Shown piece by piece: positions 48,353 through 60,500 of a DNA stretch of 64,000 bases; position 1 is the stretch's first letter; every line of letters starts with the position of its first letter. The DNA comes from Irpex lacteus (lineage: Eukaryota; Basidiomycota; Agaricomycetes; Polyporales; Irpicaceae). The stretch covers positions 744,001 to 808,000 of the forward strand of contig MQVO02000001.1 of the NCBI GenBank assembly GCA_001986395.2, in the 5' to 3' direction. The position numbers were made by a program, and so were the translations under genes. The notes below the pieces were generated by a model. It was not told the DNA's origin and searched no databases. It saw nothing but the letters and a program-made list of their open reading frames with translations.

Positions 48353-50115
48353 ATGGCGGCGACAGCAGCATGCAGGATCTTGGTAGTCTCGTCAACAACA
48401 GACACAGCTCATCAGTTCGTCCAACGTTAGTATGTCGTTCTGTTCTTATTCATAATCTAACACATTGATTGCTATTTTATTCTGTGACACTCGAAATAAT
48501 CCTTTGTCGTACGCCCCATAGGTGTCAAGGCGCTTTCAAACCCTCCAGGCTCGGACGAAGGTCCATCCAATCCCTCCACCCAGGTCGCATCCTCTCAACA
48601 TTTTACTCAAACCAGCGGAGGACTCAGCGAGCTACACGCACAACTGACAAACTCAGAACCCGCCGTCAGCATCCCATGGACGATCTCCAACAAATACTAC
48701 ACCGCCGACGTCCACTTCGAGATACGACAGCTAGACGGGTTCGCGGGGTACCTGGCGAGCGAGGTGCCAGCGGTCGTGTATGTCTGGGATCGGAAGGAGC
48801 AACACAAGGATGAGATACCCGAGTTGGCGAAGAAGCTGCAGCATTATGATCCGGAGGTGTCGCTTGCCGTGCGGTTCGCTCGTGATTCGAGTGCCGAGGG
48901 CGGTGATGAGGGCGAAGATGGGCTGGACGAGTTCATCTCGTCGCATGGGTTTGAGTATGTCGACGGCGAACGTGGACGGAGGATACCCACGGGAGACGTG
49001 TCGAGTTTCTCGGATGAGGACTCGGCTGGTGCGTATACCTGCTACCTACCTCGCGCGGGCTTGGCATTGACTGCTATACGTCTATAGGTGTACCAGGCCT
49101 ACCGCGCGTCATTGATGCACTCAGCACGATCATGTGGCCATCGCTCGTCCAGACTCAGCGCACATCAAGCAGACGAAAAAGTCGTGGAGGTGACCTACTC
49201 GACTGGGCGAGTATCGAGGACCCTCATGGTACGAACGGCGAAGCACCGCTCCTGCAAAACAAGGATAGCATCGCACGTCAAACCCGACTAAAGAGAGAGA
49301 TGGACGAATTGGAGAATTGGCTCCAAGACGAACTCGATGCCAGCCAAGCCGAAGACGGAGATGATGATCTTGGTAGCAATTCGAAGAAAGATCACGACGA
49401 CCCATGGAGTACTGCACACGGACGAGAAGTAGATGGGTACCATGATCTCCACTTTGCCGGAGAGGACGGCGACGAGCATAAGTTTGACGATGACTTTGAC
49501 GACTTCGTGGGTGCGCCGATGGACGTGACATACGGTGACTCGCGGTCTCCCGCTCGAGATACAGCCACTCGTTATCCCCCTTCACTCGCCGTCTCTCAAC
49601 CGTCGACGTCAAAGGCACCCCACCGAGCATTCACATCCGATTTTGTTGCTTTCACCGATAGAGATGTCGCTCACGAAGACGAAATTGAGGAGGGTGAGGA
49701 AGACGAAGAGATGCCCTCGCGCGCAGAGATCGAAGAGATGTCAAGACAGCTATTCGGTAGTGCTGGGTCGTTGGCTGTCCCCTCTACCTCATCCGAATGG
49801 CAACGTCTACACTCTCCCTCCATACCAAGTAACTCAACAGAACTCCCACCACCCGCGCCTCATTTGAACGCCGGGCACACCGCATCGGAGGACTCCAACT
49901 TCGAACGACTGGGCGCGGAAGAAGACGAAGAGGACGAGGACTATGAGCTCGGAGCATTCGACCTGTCCAAGGTGTTAGGCGCGCTCCAGGGGATGAAGGA
50001 GCAGATTGCGGGCATGGAGGATGAGGGGGAGAGGAGGCGGGCGGCGGCGAAGGTTGCGCTGGGGTTAGTGTATGGGTTGCAGAAGGAGGAGGAGAGAGAC
50101 GAGCGGAGGGCGTAG
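48353..50115 (+). CDS. AAGAB: Alpha/gamma-adaptin-binding protein p34 homologue
   Basis: Exons 48353-48425, 48522-49028 and 49088-50115 give 535 residues in phase. The N-terminus MAATAACRILVVSSTTDTAH then QFVQRVKALSN starts a small-GTPase-like fold. FAGYLASEVPAVVYVWDRKE, FISSHGFEYVDGERGRR and GVPGLPRVIDALSTIMWPSL match the core of the AAGAB/Irc6 family. A long acidic disordered middle follows. The C-terminus (SRAEIEEMSRQLFGSAG and DLSKVLGALQGMKEQIAGME) holds the helical adaptin-binding segment. The protein is a chaperone for clathrin adaptors AP1 and AP2 in vesicle trafficking. It converges with CDC37, with 252 bp between stops. The canonical GTPase nucleotide motifs are not evident, as in the family. 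Confidence 0.87.
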
Positions 50116-50367
50116 GCCGAGTGGATTTGGGCGTGCTTTGGGGTGATACATAGTTCTTTTTTTTTGTATCATAGACATTTTGTTCGTGATTGGATTATTC
50201 TATGCTTCATGTGGATCTGCATGCAATAATGCGATGTTGAATACAGGCTTGTTTGCTTGATTCCTTTGCGTGAGTACGATACAGGCTGTGTGACGACTAA
50301 CTTGAGATACAAGATACAGCAACAGAAACCAATCGAGATATAGAACTACACGGAGAACGCAGAAACT

Positions 50368-52066
50368 CTAGTCCTCCTCATCCTCATCCTCATCCTCACC
50401 ATCCTCCTCCTCCTCCCCATCCTCCCCATCATCCCTCCCCTTCCCCTTCCCCGTCTCATCCCTAACCCCATGCTCCCCAAAGTTCAAAATCCCCGCCAAA
50501 TCCAAAAGCCTCACAACCTCCTCCGCATCCACCACCTTCATCCTCCCAAGCACCCTATTCACCTCCTCCAGCTTCCCACTCACGAGCGCCTTCTTTAGTT
50601 CCTCGCTGAACGCGCTGTACACGTCCCACCGCATCTGCAACGCCTTGCGCACCTCCTCTACGTCGAGGTCCTCTGTCCCTGGGCCTTCGAGTACTAGCTT
50701 CTCGGGGGGCGGGCCGTCGGGGACGTTGAATGATATCGTCTGCGATGGGTCTTCGGGTACGAGTTGGATCTGCTCTTCCCCAGCACCCTCCTTAGCAGCC
50801 TCCTCCTCCGCCTTGACGACTCTCACTCGCTCCACAAGATGCGCATACGTATCCAACACGTCCTTCTCAAACACACTCGTCGCCCTCTGATCCCCCGAGA
50901 TCATCTTCCTGAAAAAGATGCTCACACCATCTTTACCCAGCTTCTCGCAGTACTGCAAGAGCAGGCTCTGGTGCACGCATTGTCGTGCGTAGGCATCTTT
51001 GCCATCGGATTGCGCGGTGAAGGCGGCGACGAGCAGGGCGTCGGAGGCGCCGGGGACGACGACGTCTCGGTGGGCTTTGATGAATTCCCAGGATTTTTCG
51101 TAGGCTCGGAGGGGCAGGTGGGAGAAGGCTTCGAGGGAGGGGGTTAGTTCGGGGAGCTCGGCGGCGGTGTCTTCGTCGTCGTCAGCTGGGGAAGAGGAGG
51201 ATGAGGCTGCGGCGACGCCTTTGGGGTTGATGACTTCAAACTCGGTCGTCTTCTTGGTGGGTTTGGAGGATGTGGACGAGCTTGAGGGGATGGCGTTCTT
51301 AAGAGGTGCGGGTTCTGGTTTGGGAGGGATGTACTAATCCCATGGAGTGCTATGAGGACTATGTCACATCCTAAAGAAATATTCGACACTCACCTTCGAC
51401 TCAAATCCTTCGTGGATGTCATCACTCGTAATCTTCTTCTTCTGCTCAGCCTCCTCCTGTTCAAGCTCCTTCTTCAACTTCTCCTGATGCACCTTCATCT
51501 GTTCCACATGCCCCCTCAACCCCTCCGCCAATTTCTCCCCCAACCTTGGGTCGTCCTTCTCCACACCTCCCTCCTTCGCCTTCTCCCACACCGACAACAT
51601 CAACGACAACAGCATCTCATCGTACGTCTTCTGCTCCGGCGCGTTCGTCGGCGGCCGTTCCGGCGACGGGTTCGTCTTGAACCGCTCGACGAGGCTGGAG
51701 AATTCGGAGGGCCCGTTGGCGGCGACGCTCGAGGCGATTTGTACGAGTCGTGGTTGGAGGACTTCGTTGCAGGCGATGTCGGCTTTGAGCTGCGCGATGT
51801 GGATTTTGCGCATCTCGCGCTTTTCGTGGATGTCGCGTTGTTTCCATCTACGCGAAGGAGGAGATGAGTGGTAGGAAAGGTGGTGTGGGTGTGGGATGTG
51901 AGCTTACCGGATGAGAGACTTTTTGTCTACGTTCGGGTGGCCCTCGATGTCCGAGTCGTCAGAGATCTGCAAAGTAGGACGCGTGTTAGGTCAATATACG
52001 CGTTAGTATACACTGTGTTTAACGCCATACCTCGAGGTTGTCCCATTTCGAGTAGTTCAAAGGCAT
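50368..52066 (-). CDS. CDC37: Hsp90 co-chaperone Cdc37
   Basis: The start MPLNYSKWDNLE, an intron, then ISDDSDIEGHPNVDKKSLIR and WKQRDIHEKREMRKIHIAQL is the invariant Cdc37 kinase-binding N-terminus, including the conserved casein-kinase-2 serine in the DDSD context. A coiled coil follows (GHVEQMKVHQEKLKKELEQE), then the Hsp90-binding domain (LRAYEKSWEFIKAHRDVVVP, CVHQSLLLQYCEKLGKDGVS, IFFRKMISGDQRATSVFEKD) and the C-terminal domain (LQMRWDVYSAFSEELKKALV, NRVLGRMKVVDAEEVVRLLD, GILNFGEHGVRDE). The tail is an unusually long acidic run of Glu/Asp/Gly. Cdc37 recruits protein kinases to Hsp90 in the cytosol. Its upstream region is duplicated 4.7 kb away (see repeats). Confidence 0.97.
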
Positions 52067-52545
52067 CGTCGCGAACCTCTACAGGATACCAATCCTCAAA
52101 GTAAAGTAGAGATATTCGATGTTCAGAGACGATAGTGATGGTGGTGGTTGAGAAGAGAGCTGAGTATGAGAGTAAATGGTCCTTGTAACTCAAGCAGACA
52201 ATCTACATGCGAAGGTTCGAGAAATCGACGTATTCGGCTTGAATTCCCAATAAAGCGATCATCGATCTTCCACTATTATCGGTGTCTCCTCTTCTTCGTC
52301 CACTGTATACGTACGAAACGTCTGCGCCTTACTGAACCACTCTCCAAGCCTGCTCTGTCTTCTTTCACAACGTTAGTACTAAGTAAGTAACAAGTGAGAA
52401 AAGCTCGGCCACGGTGCAGAACATATATATCGGTGGCTCGGACCGATATGGACCACCGTCATGTGCGCCTAATAGATATCCTGAAGTGATGAAGTCTTGT
52501 CTTCAACATCGACCAACTCGTGATCCTACTACATCTATGCATGCC
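52062..52545. repeat. CDC37 upstream region, copy A (resident copy)
   Basis: Native CDC37 start codon, 5'UTR and upstream DNA. It shares with 56721-57215, in the same orientation, GGCATCGTCG-GAACCT, AGTAAAG-AG, a run CAGACGATAGTG then TGGTGGTGGTTGAGAAGAGA, GAAGGTTCGAGAA, and CCCAATAAAGCGATCATCGA followed by TC-TCCAC, and then weaker blocks (GTAAGTAACAA, CCGATA, TCATGTG-CGCCTA, ATCCTAC). Confidence 0.8.
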
Positions 52546-53534
52546 GAATGCCAATTTCAGCCCTCGCATAGCCGATATCCCGCTGAAATCGAGGACGAAA
52601 TGACCTATGGAGGGACGCAGCGCTCGTGATACGTGCGCGTGATCATTCGCTGTGACAACACAGAAAAACGTGTACATTGGTAAAAGTCTCAATGTTATCC
52701 AATTTCCAAGAAATAGCAAAAGCTTGTGAGTAATAGCGCTGGGTTCTACGGACACTTATACTGCAGACTGTCAGATACACTCAAAATGTGTTTTGCACGT
52801 GCATGGACAGATAGTAGGTATCCTTCCTCAGCCTGATGCTGCCGCCGTTGCCTGCCAGTGCTTACTATTTCGGAGCAGCCCATTTGGTGTATCGTAAGTC
52901 TATTCTAGCGGCCTATAATCAAACTTACCATAACGCAGGACTCAAGGACCGTTTCTGGACAGCACTTCAAATCTAATGGCGTAGAGAATAGCCGACTAAC
53001 AGGCAGGAGTGAGAAGGTTTAATACCGACTTGACTCCTTATCTACATGGCGCACGTCCGTTCATCTCCAGGGATTAACTATTGGATAAGGATTCCATTCA
53101 AAGTAGTCGCTGAGAGCTGGCCCCGTGGCCAGCCGATCGTCTGTGGCCACGCTCACTCAGCCTCATTGCCACAGGAGATGGATGTCAAAAGCGTATTAGG
53201 AATGAGACGACCAATTGGGTACTTTGCAGGTGTTGAGCACTCTTTTTCTGGGGTTAATGTGCAAAATCGCAGCACCGAATTGCTGCTTGTAATGACATGG
53301 AAGGTTGGACGAGCGGTAAATGCGAGGCGCGACTCTTGCTGCTCTCCTCACCATGTACAGGGTCTTCTCGGGAAACGCGGTCATAATAGTATTTAATCCG
53401 CCTACCATCTGTACTAATTCTGTGGGTTTCTCTCCTGCACCGTCCCTGCAAGCTTCCCGTGCGCACAACGTAGCGAGCAGGTAAGATCTTTTACCACTTT
53501 CGTCAACGATTCCCTATTGACGTTAAGCGTTAGA
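52546..53534. other. Intergenic, DUF6535-3 upstream region
   Basis: About 1 kb between the duplicated CDC37 upstream segment and the DUF6535-3 start. No coding or repeat structure recognised. Confidence 0.4.
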
Positions 53535-56500
53535 ATGGCTACAATAGCCAATACTTCCGAGAAGCCTGAGATTGAGGATAGTGCCTTGAAGGATCTCACG
53601 GAAGACATCCTTCACGTTGACGAAAATAAAGTGAAAAATTACAAGGATGATATCGATACTCTCCTTTTGGTCGTACGTGAACCGCTCCGCTACGGATCAA
53701 AAAATAAACTGATGACGTATCCAGGCGGGTTTGTTTGCAGCGGTATTAACTCCGTTGCTCGTGGAGTCTTATCGAGAACTGCGGCAAGATCCCACAGACA
53801 CCATAATTGCTCTATTGCAGCAAATCGCTGCTCAGGGGAACACTCCCGCGGAAGACCACAGCAACCTGAACTCAACCTCTCGACTATCGAACGATGCCCA
53901 GAATCTCGCTTTCGCGCCAACAGCTAATGCAAAACGAGTCAATGCCCTGTGGTTTGCAAGCTTGGTGCTCAGCTTGGCAACAGCATCTTTTGGTCTTACC
54001 GTCAAGCAGTGGCTGAGGGAGTACCTCGCTGGAGAGTATATCTCTCCGCTCATCCAATTACGCATTCGCAACTTTCGCTACACAGACATGTTGCGCTGGC
54101 GCGTCTTCGAGATTGCCGCCCTCCTCCCTCTGCTACTACAAATCGCCCTTGCCCTCTTCTTTACAGGCCTCTATTTCTTTACTGAGGATCTGCATCAGCC
54201 AGTTGGCCATACCACGGTAGCGTTCATTGTGGCATGGGCCTGTCCCTACGTTACTTCTATCTTGATGCCTTTGTTTGATCAACGCTGTCCATACAAAAAC
54301 CCGTTTCTGCGAGTCTCTCGTTTGGGAGTCGGGATTAGGATCCTGTGGCGCAAAATGTAGGTCTGATATCCCGTTTATACTTGTGCGATATTTGCTCATT
54401 GTCCTCGTGCTAGTTGCGGGAAAGAGCGCGACAGCAATGAGTTGTATCTCAGCGCTGAGCAACAAGCTGCTCATAACGAAACCAGTGACTTCGAAGATTT
54501 TCTTGCCATGGATCGTTTTCAAGGCGACGATGACGTGTTAACGGAAAAGCTTTGGAAGGCTTTGATTCCTGCCAAGCGCAATCCCGCACATCTCATTCAG
54601 TTCATCGTCGATGCCATCTGTTACAGATTGGATTGCACCAAGGACGAGTTGTTCTCTCGACCCGTGATAAAACTCAACCGCCTTCCGACGCAAACCTACA
54701 CGAAGATTCTGGAAATGGTGGCCAGTATTATCGAGACGGAGTTGAAGCATAATAGCAGCTCCCATGGCGACTTCTTTGAGAAGCCATGGGTAGGTGATTG
54801 TCTTGTTTTTCTACTCTCTGAGGCAGGCTCCTCAGAGTCGACACCAGAGCCGGCCAAGGCGAACCTAGCGTTGAAGGACTGTCTTCTGGAGAAACGCTGC
54901 CCAGGCGTCTTAGCCCTCATCCACTCTAGGGTGAACTGGCGAACGGACGTCCGTTTCTTTTTCATCATTCTTCAGAAGCTTCGAGGTGCGCTAGCCCTGG
55001 TGGATAATACTGCTGAACTGGTCAGGATTGTGAGCGAATTGTTCCCACAAACGCAGACAGAATCGTTGCCATACACTGCCGTCCCTCTCCTCCCACCTCC
55101 CAAAATGTCGACCTCCTGCCGGACGACTTCCAATGACTGGTCGTTAGTCTCTTTCGACACCACTGGTCGCTCTACAAGTTTCACCAGTCCTAGCTCCTTT
55201 AATCCGTACAAGGTGCGCATACTGCCCGAATACCAACAAAGCGTACTGCACCTTTTTGTTGGCCGGATGGAAGCGGTACAAGGAAAAGGCTTCTGGGGGT
55301 CCGACGATCTGGAACTCCTGGCATGCAGCCTACAGTTTCCAGCTCCAGAAGAGGCTCAACATCTGGCATACGACTTAGTGCGCAGTCTACTGTTGTCATC
55401 GAAAGAGAACGATACAGCTGCGTTCTATCATGTTGCTTTCCAAGACACTGGCACCATGCCTGGGGGTGCAAACCCCACGAGATCGATTTACGGTGACGTA
55501 TTCTTGTCCGCTAGAGAAAATGGTATTTTTCTCGCTTTTGGATTTCCGTATTAGATGCTGACCTGTTTGCTTATAGATAGGACACGTATTCTCTTCCGCC
55601 TTTTGCTATGGATCTCTGCACGATCAACGCTCGCCGTCGATCCCAAGTCACTTCATCGGTTTGCGGACTTCGGGTTTTCTGACCGTAATGACGATACTAC
55701 CGTGACTGGGCGGCAAACACCGCAGGACAGCGCATTGGACCTTTGTGCCTCTCACTTATCCCTTGTGAATACCGTTACTTCCGAAGGCCAGGAGATTCCT
55801 GAATCACATCGATTTCTATGGACTGCGCTTTTCTCGCAGTTTGACTGTCAGCTTCGCCAGGGTCCCGCTTCCACCTATTCGTTTTCCACCGTATCGAAAG
55901 CCAAGACGTGCATTGGACTCATCCGCGCAATACAAAAAACGCATCCAAAGCACCCTTCTCTTTTCCAGGCTAAGCTAGCCTCAGAGACGCTCCAGAAAAT
56001 TGCCACGAGCTTTCTACCTCCAATATCTGAAGCAACTGACGGGCCCGAACACGTACCGCCTTCCATAGACAACCCTGCTGTTGAGCAAATCATGGCTACC
56101 GAGGTTCAACCACCTCCTGCCAGTGGATTGAGCAGTGGCAGGATGGAACGCTCGTCGAGCCAGCAATCCCAGAGTAAGATGCTCGGAAACAGAGAGGGAT
56201 CTCGGCGGCCTAAAATCCTGTCATTCTCAAGCTTGACGTCGCTCGGGGGTACGAAGGTCATCCGATCAGGGCCATCATTGAGCACGCCGCCCTCACCTAC
56301 CACACCACAAGGCAGGTACGCGCAAGGGTCACGGCGCATTTTACCCCGTCACGGTGATAGTCGTAGTCGCAATCGTGACATGGAACAAGGTGGATTGGTC
56401 TCATATATTACTGGTCACAACTACATATGCTAAGGCCTCCACCCCAACAGATCGCGAGATGGGTCAGGTGTCTGTATCGGATACTAATACCACAGGTGAC

Positions 56501-56733
56501 AAGACACCGTATATGATTCTGATGGGATTAGAAGTTAATCACTGGTCATTTCAGACACGAAGAAATCATTCCTTGCGATTCCTGGTATCCCTACATCTAT
56601 CCCAGAGAACGCGCCGGCGAGCGACCTCGAATTAGCACTTGTCAACTACTATAACGCGGGTGAGCATGCGACGACTACTCTCCAGTGGTGCATTGATATT
56701 CACCAGCGGCCTGAAGAGGAGGCATCGTCGTGA
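53535..56733 (+). CDS. DUF6535 membrane protein 3
   Basis: Six exons (53535-53672, 53725-54356, 54414-55522, 55577-56353, 56451-56495, 56555-56733) join in phase to 959 residues. Core: VDENKVKNYKDDIDTLLLV, the same conserved phase-0 intron as the two paralogues, AGLFAAVLTPLLVESYRELR, RVNALWFASLVLSLATASFG, KQWLREYLAGEYISPLIQLR, WRVFEIAALLPLLLQIALAL. It is more diverged than the tandem pair and has a longer Ser/Pro-rich C-terminus (SSGRMERSSSQQSQSKMLGN onward). The last two exons are inferred from phase and splice signals (DREMGQVSVSDTNTTD, then TKKSFLAIPGIPTSIP). The final codons and TGA lie inside a copied segment of the CDC37 start region. Function unknown. Confidence 0.78.
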
Positions 56734-57215
56734 ACCTTTCGTCAATTCAAAACTCTTTGCACGAAGTAAAGAGGTCGGTATCCTCAGACGATAGTGGTGG
56801 TGGTGGTTGAGAAGAGAGTACAAGAGCAGACAGTCCTAGTCTCTCCAGTAAGTAGACTTTGAATACGAAGGTTCGAGAAGTATTCGGTTTCCCAATAAAG
56901 CGATCATCGATCCTCCACGTTTATACATGCCACGATCAGCTGCTTTGTCTCATCGTCCATTGCACGGAATATCTGGACTGTAACACTCTGAAATTGTTTG
57001 GTTCCTTCGACAAGATATGCACGGTAAGTAACAAATAAGTAATCATAAGTTCGAAGCAAACCAGTACTGGTTGTTGGTGACTTGAGCTAGACAGCATCGG
57101 GCATCGGTCCGATAAGCTATCATGTGGGGCGCCTATCGAATATCCCGAGGCTTGCCACCGTGACCTTCGATCGCGACTAAACATGAACATGAACGATTCA
57201 CTCTACTCATTATCC
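56721..57215. repeat. CDC37 upstream region, copy B (duplicated)
   Basis: Direct repeat of 52062-52545. It starts with the reverse complement of ATGCC (CDC37 codon 1 and the start of codon 2, CAT at 56723-56725); homology stops abruptly inside the coding sequence, while the 5'UTR and upstream part remain alignable with small gaps. The segment overlaps the 3' end of DUF6535-3. Confidence 0.8.
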
Positions 57216-57599
57216 TACATCTGCGAAATCTCTATAGTACAACGACAACAGACACAAGAATTACAAAAAACATGCAAGGTATAGTACAACGTCCGCTACA
57301 TCCCAACTCGTAGGACTCAGCAAGTAGCAAGTGGTATCGTATCGTACAGAACGATGGTGACAGCCTGTACACGAATTACGGAAAAACAGGCAAGGTACAA
57401 GAATTACAGAAAATGCAAGGTACAACGTCCGCTACGTCCCAAACAGTCGGGACTCAGCAAGTAGCATGGGGTATCGTACAGTAAGTCTCGTTTCGTTTCT
57501 ACTGATAGTACTCTCCATCCAGGAGCGACAGTCCAAGTCAAGTGCAAGTCCATAGCATCATAGCATGACATGGCACAGCAAAACAAAGCAGCCTACTCA
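57216..57599. other. Intergenic, short local repeats
   Basis: Contains a local imperfect repetition: GCAAGGTA-AGTACAACGTCC-GCTACATCCCAA-type units near 57270-57330 and again near 57410-57480, with GGGACTCAGCAAGTAGCA-like sequence in both. No gene seen. Confidence 0.5.
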
Positions 57600-60500
57600 T
57601 CATTCGTCATTCAGCAAGGCATCCCTCGCCAACAAATCATCCATGTTCCATCCGAAGGAACTCGCATAGTCTGCTGGAGGGAGGCGCGGCGGGGTGCCTC
57701 CACTACCATTACCAACGCTCGTACTCGTGTTGAGAGCCGTCGTCGTAGGAAGAGGAGGTGTCGTTGGTCCATTCTTCAACTTCACATTCGACTTCTTCTT
57801 CATCGACGCCTTATCCTTGGGAGACACCTCCGGCGACGTCGACGAATCCTTCCCACTACTCCCACCCCCGCTCCCACTCTTCGCCCTCGCAAACAAATTC
57901 CTCAACGACCTTTTCTTCGTCGGCTGCTGCTGCGGAGGTGGAGATGGAGGCGGCGTTGCACGTTCCGCTCGTGTCGGTGAGGGAGGTGTTCGCGGTCGCG
58001 GTGGTGAACGAGAAGAGGCTGACGGTCGCGGTGGCGATCGAGATGACGAGGGTAGTCGCGGTAGTGAAGATGATCGCGGTGGCGAGCGAGATGATGAGGG
58101 AGGTGGCGAACGAGATGATGAGGGTGAACGAGATGACGAGGGCGAAGATGAGGGCGATGTTGGTGGTTGCGAATGGGGAAAAGGCGGGTGGGGGAAACTT
58201 GAGGGGGGCGAACGTGCTTGTCTGGGTCTCGATGTCGAAGGGCCCGCTCTGGTTGGCGTCGGCGTCGATGGAGACTTCGCTGGAGAGGGAGAAGTGGACT
58301 TCGCCGGGCTAGTCGACGTTGACATTGACTTCGCCGGCGAAGGCGAAGCGGAAGACGAAGACGTCTTCGCCTGGGGACCACCGCTCCCAGCCGTCCTACG
58401 CTGTCGCTTCGAACCCCCCTTCTCTTCCTTCGTCGCGTCAGTAGACGAAGACGGCTTCTCCACGACTGTCCACCTCTCCTTGTCCCTCTTCTCCTTCACT
58501 TCCTTCTCCTTGCCCTTATCTTTATCGCCAGCCACGCCTCCTGCCTTCCTCTGCTTCTCCCTTTCGCGTTCCTTCTCGCGTTCCCGTTCTCTCTCCCGTT
58601 CCCTCTCCCTAGCCTGCTCTCTCTCCTTCTCCCTAGCACGTACGCGCGCTCTCTCTGTAGCACGCTCACGTTCCCTCTCGCGTTCCCTCCTCCGCTCCTC
58701 CTGCTTCCGCCTAGCAGCCTCCGTCATACCCCGCACTAGGTCGTTTAGGATCGCCATCATCTACACCCGCCATAAAACACAAACCATCAGCACCGAGCAA
58801 GGAGGAAGAACTGGAAGATAGTACCTCATCAACCTTCTTCGTATTCTCCAACAACCGTCTCGCATTCCTCCGATGCGCACGACGAAGCTCGCGAAGCTTG
58901 CGCTGTCTTTCTTTCCTCTCTTCCTCTATCCCCATCTCATCCTTACTCTTCTCATCTACTGCGCTCTCCCCCTTGACTGGACCTTCCTTTGCGCCTTTCT
59001 CTCCACCCCCTTTACCTTCCTTGCCCTCACCTCCTGCTGATTTAGATGCGGAGGTTGATAAAGCCGAGGATAGAGACGTATCAGGCCCCACAAGCCCCTC
59101 CTCAGGCACCCACCTCAACCGCCTCAACAGCTCCTCAACGTCCAAGCCTCCCCGCTCGAGCCACGCTTTGTTGGATGGGTTGGAGGTGAGGATCGTTTCT
59201 AGTGTTGTTGCGTGCTGCATTCATCATCACGCAAAATGTGGGGAGGAGAGCTCGCGTAAGTACTGGATAATTTTGTTCGCGCATATACACCACAAGAGGG
59301 GGGGAAGGTGGGAGAGGTGAGAAGATAGATGGAGGGCACTCACACGCTCATACAAAACCCTCCTCCTCTCCCAGTGCGCAAGCAAACGGGCCTCTTCTTC
59401 GGGTGTGAGGTCTCTCTCTTCTTCCTCTCTTTCTTTTTGTCTCTTTGCGTCCTCTTTTGCCTTCGCCTCTCGTGTGGCTTGCTCCCGTGCGAGGCGGGCT
59501 TTCTCCATCTCACCCTCGCCGAAGCGTGTGTCGCTCGTAGCCTCTCGTGGGACCTCTGGATTGACTTGGCCCTCGCCCTCACCACTCGATGGGAGAGTCT
59601 CACCTGCGTGGGTAGGAGAGTGTGGGCATATAAGTCACTCCTCCTCTCGGTAAAGTTCAAAAGGCGTACCTTCGGACTTCCCACCTGCCTCCCGCGCGGA
59701 CTTGCGCTTCGTCTTCGTCTTCTTGGTCACCTGCTCCTTCCCCTCCCCGTTCTTCTCTACCTCCCCGGGCACCTTCTTCGTCACCACCTGTTCACTCTTC
59801 GCATTTGCCGAGCTCTGCTCCGTCTCCTTCGTCACCGCAGCAGAACTCGCCTGTCGCAGCCTCTGCTCCTCCAAAACCTCAACCCACATCCTCTCCAGAT
59901 CCTCCGCATCCTCATTCTCCGCCCCATACCCAAACCCTGCCTCTCCTCCCTCGAACTCCTCGAAGTCGTCTTCGGCACATGGAGTCAGTCTGCCTCGTGT
60001 TTCGTAATAATACTTCCCGCTCCCTTCGTCGCCTTCGTTGGAGTGTGGTTGTTCTGAGGCTGAGTATTGGGAGGCAGAGTATTCTGAAGCAGAGTCGACG
60101 TCTTCATCTGCAAAGTCGTACGCTGCGCGGGCTTCGAAGTACTCTACTGGTTCTACATCTTGCTCTCGGTCTTGTTCTGCCTGCGTATCTGGTTTCACCT
60201 GCACTGCGTCTCCATCTCCGGCTCGGTCTACCTGAAAAGGACCCTCATCGTACCCAGGCAACTCTCCCTTCTCCGAGTTACTTGACACTTGCGTCTCAGA
60301 GCGTTCAGGCTGGTACGGCAACACCGCAACACCATTCCCTTGCGCTTTCGCGTCTCCCACGGATGCTTTCTCGCTCTCGTTCTCGCTAGCTTTCTCGTTC
60401 TCGCTAGCTTTCTCATTCTCAACGTCGACTTTCTCTGGTGTCGTTATCTTGTTGACGTCTGCTATAACGTCAACAGTCAGATCACAGATCCAATAATCAA

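Noticed and set aside
48469..48813. 114-codon plus-strand frame overlapping the start of the p34 gene
   Set aside because: Arg-rich alternate frame; the p34 frame has the family motifs and correct splice phases.
56654..56736. Minus-strand mini-ORF starting at the copied CDC37 ATG (56725)
   Set aside because: It diverges from Cdc37 after Met-Pro and stops after 16 codons, so it cannot encode a Cdc37 fragment.
57694..58821. Long plus-strand open frame (375 codons) opposite the disordered-protein gene
   Set aside because: It is the antisense of the Arg/Glu and Ser/Pro repeats; low-complexity GC-rich sequence is open in several frames. No domain.
59329..60389. Plus-strand frames of 194-242 codons near 60 kb
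   Set aside because: Shadows of the acidic minus-strand gene; leucine/arginine-rich antisense of Glu/Ser codons.
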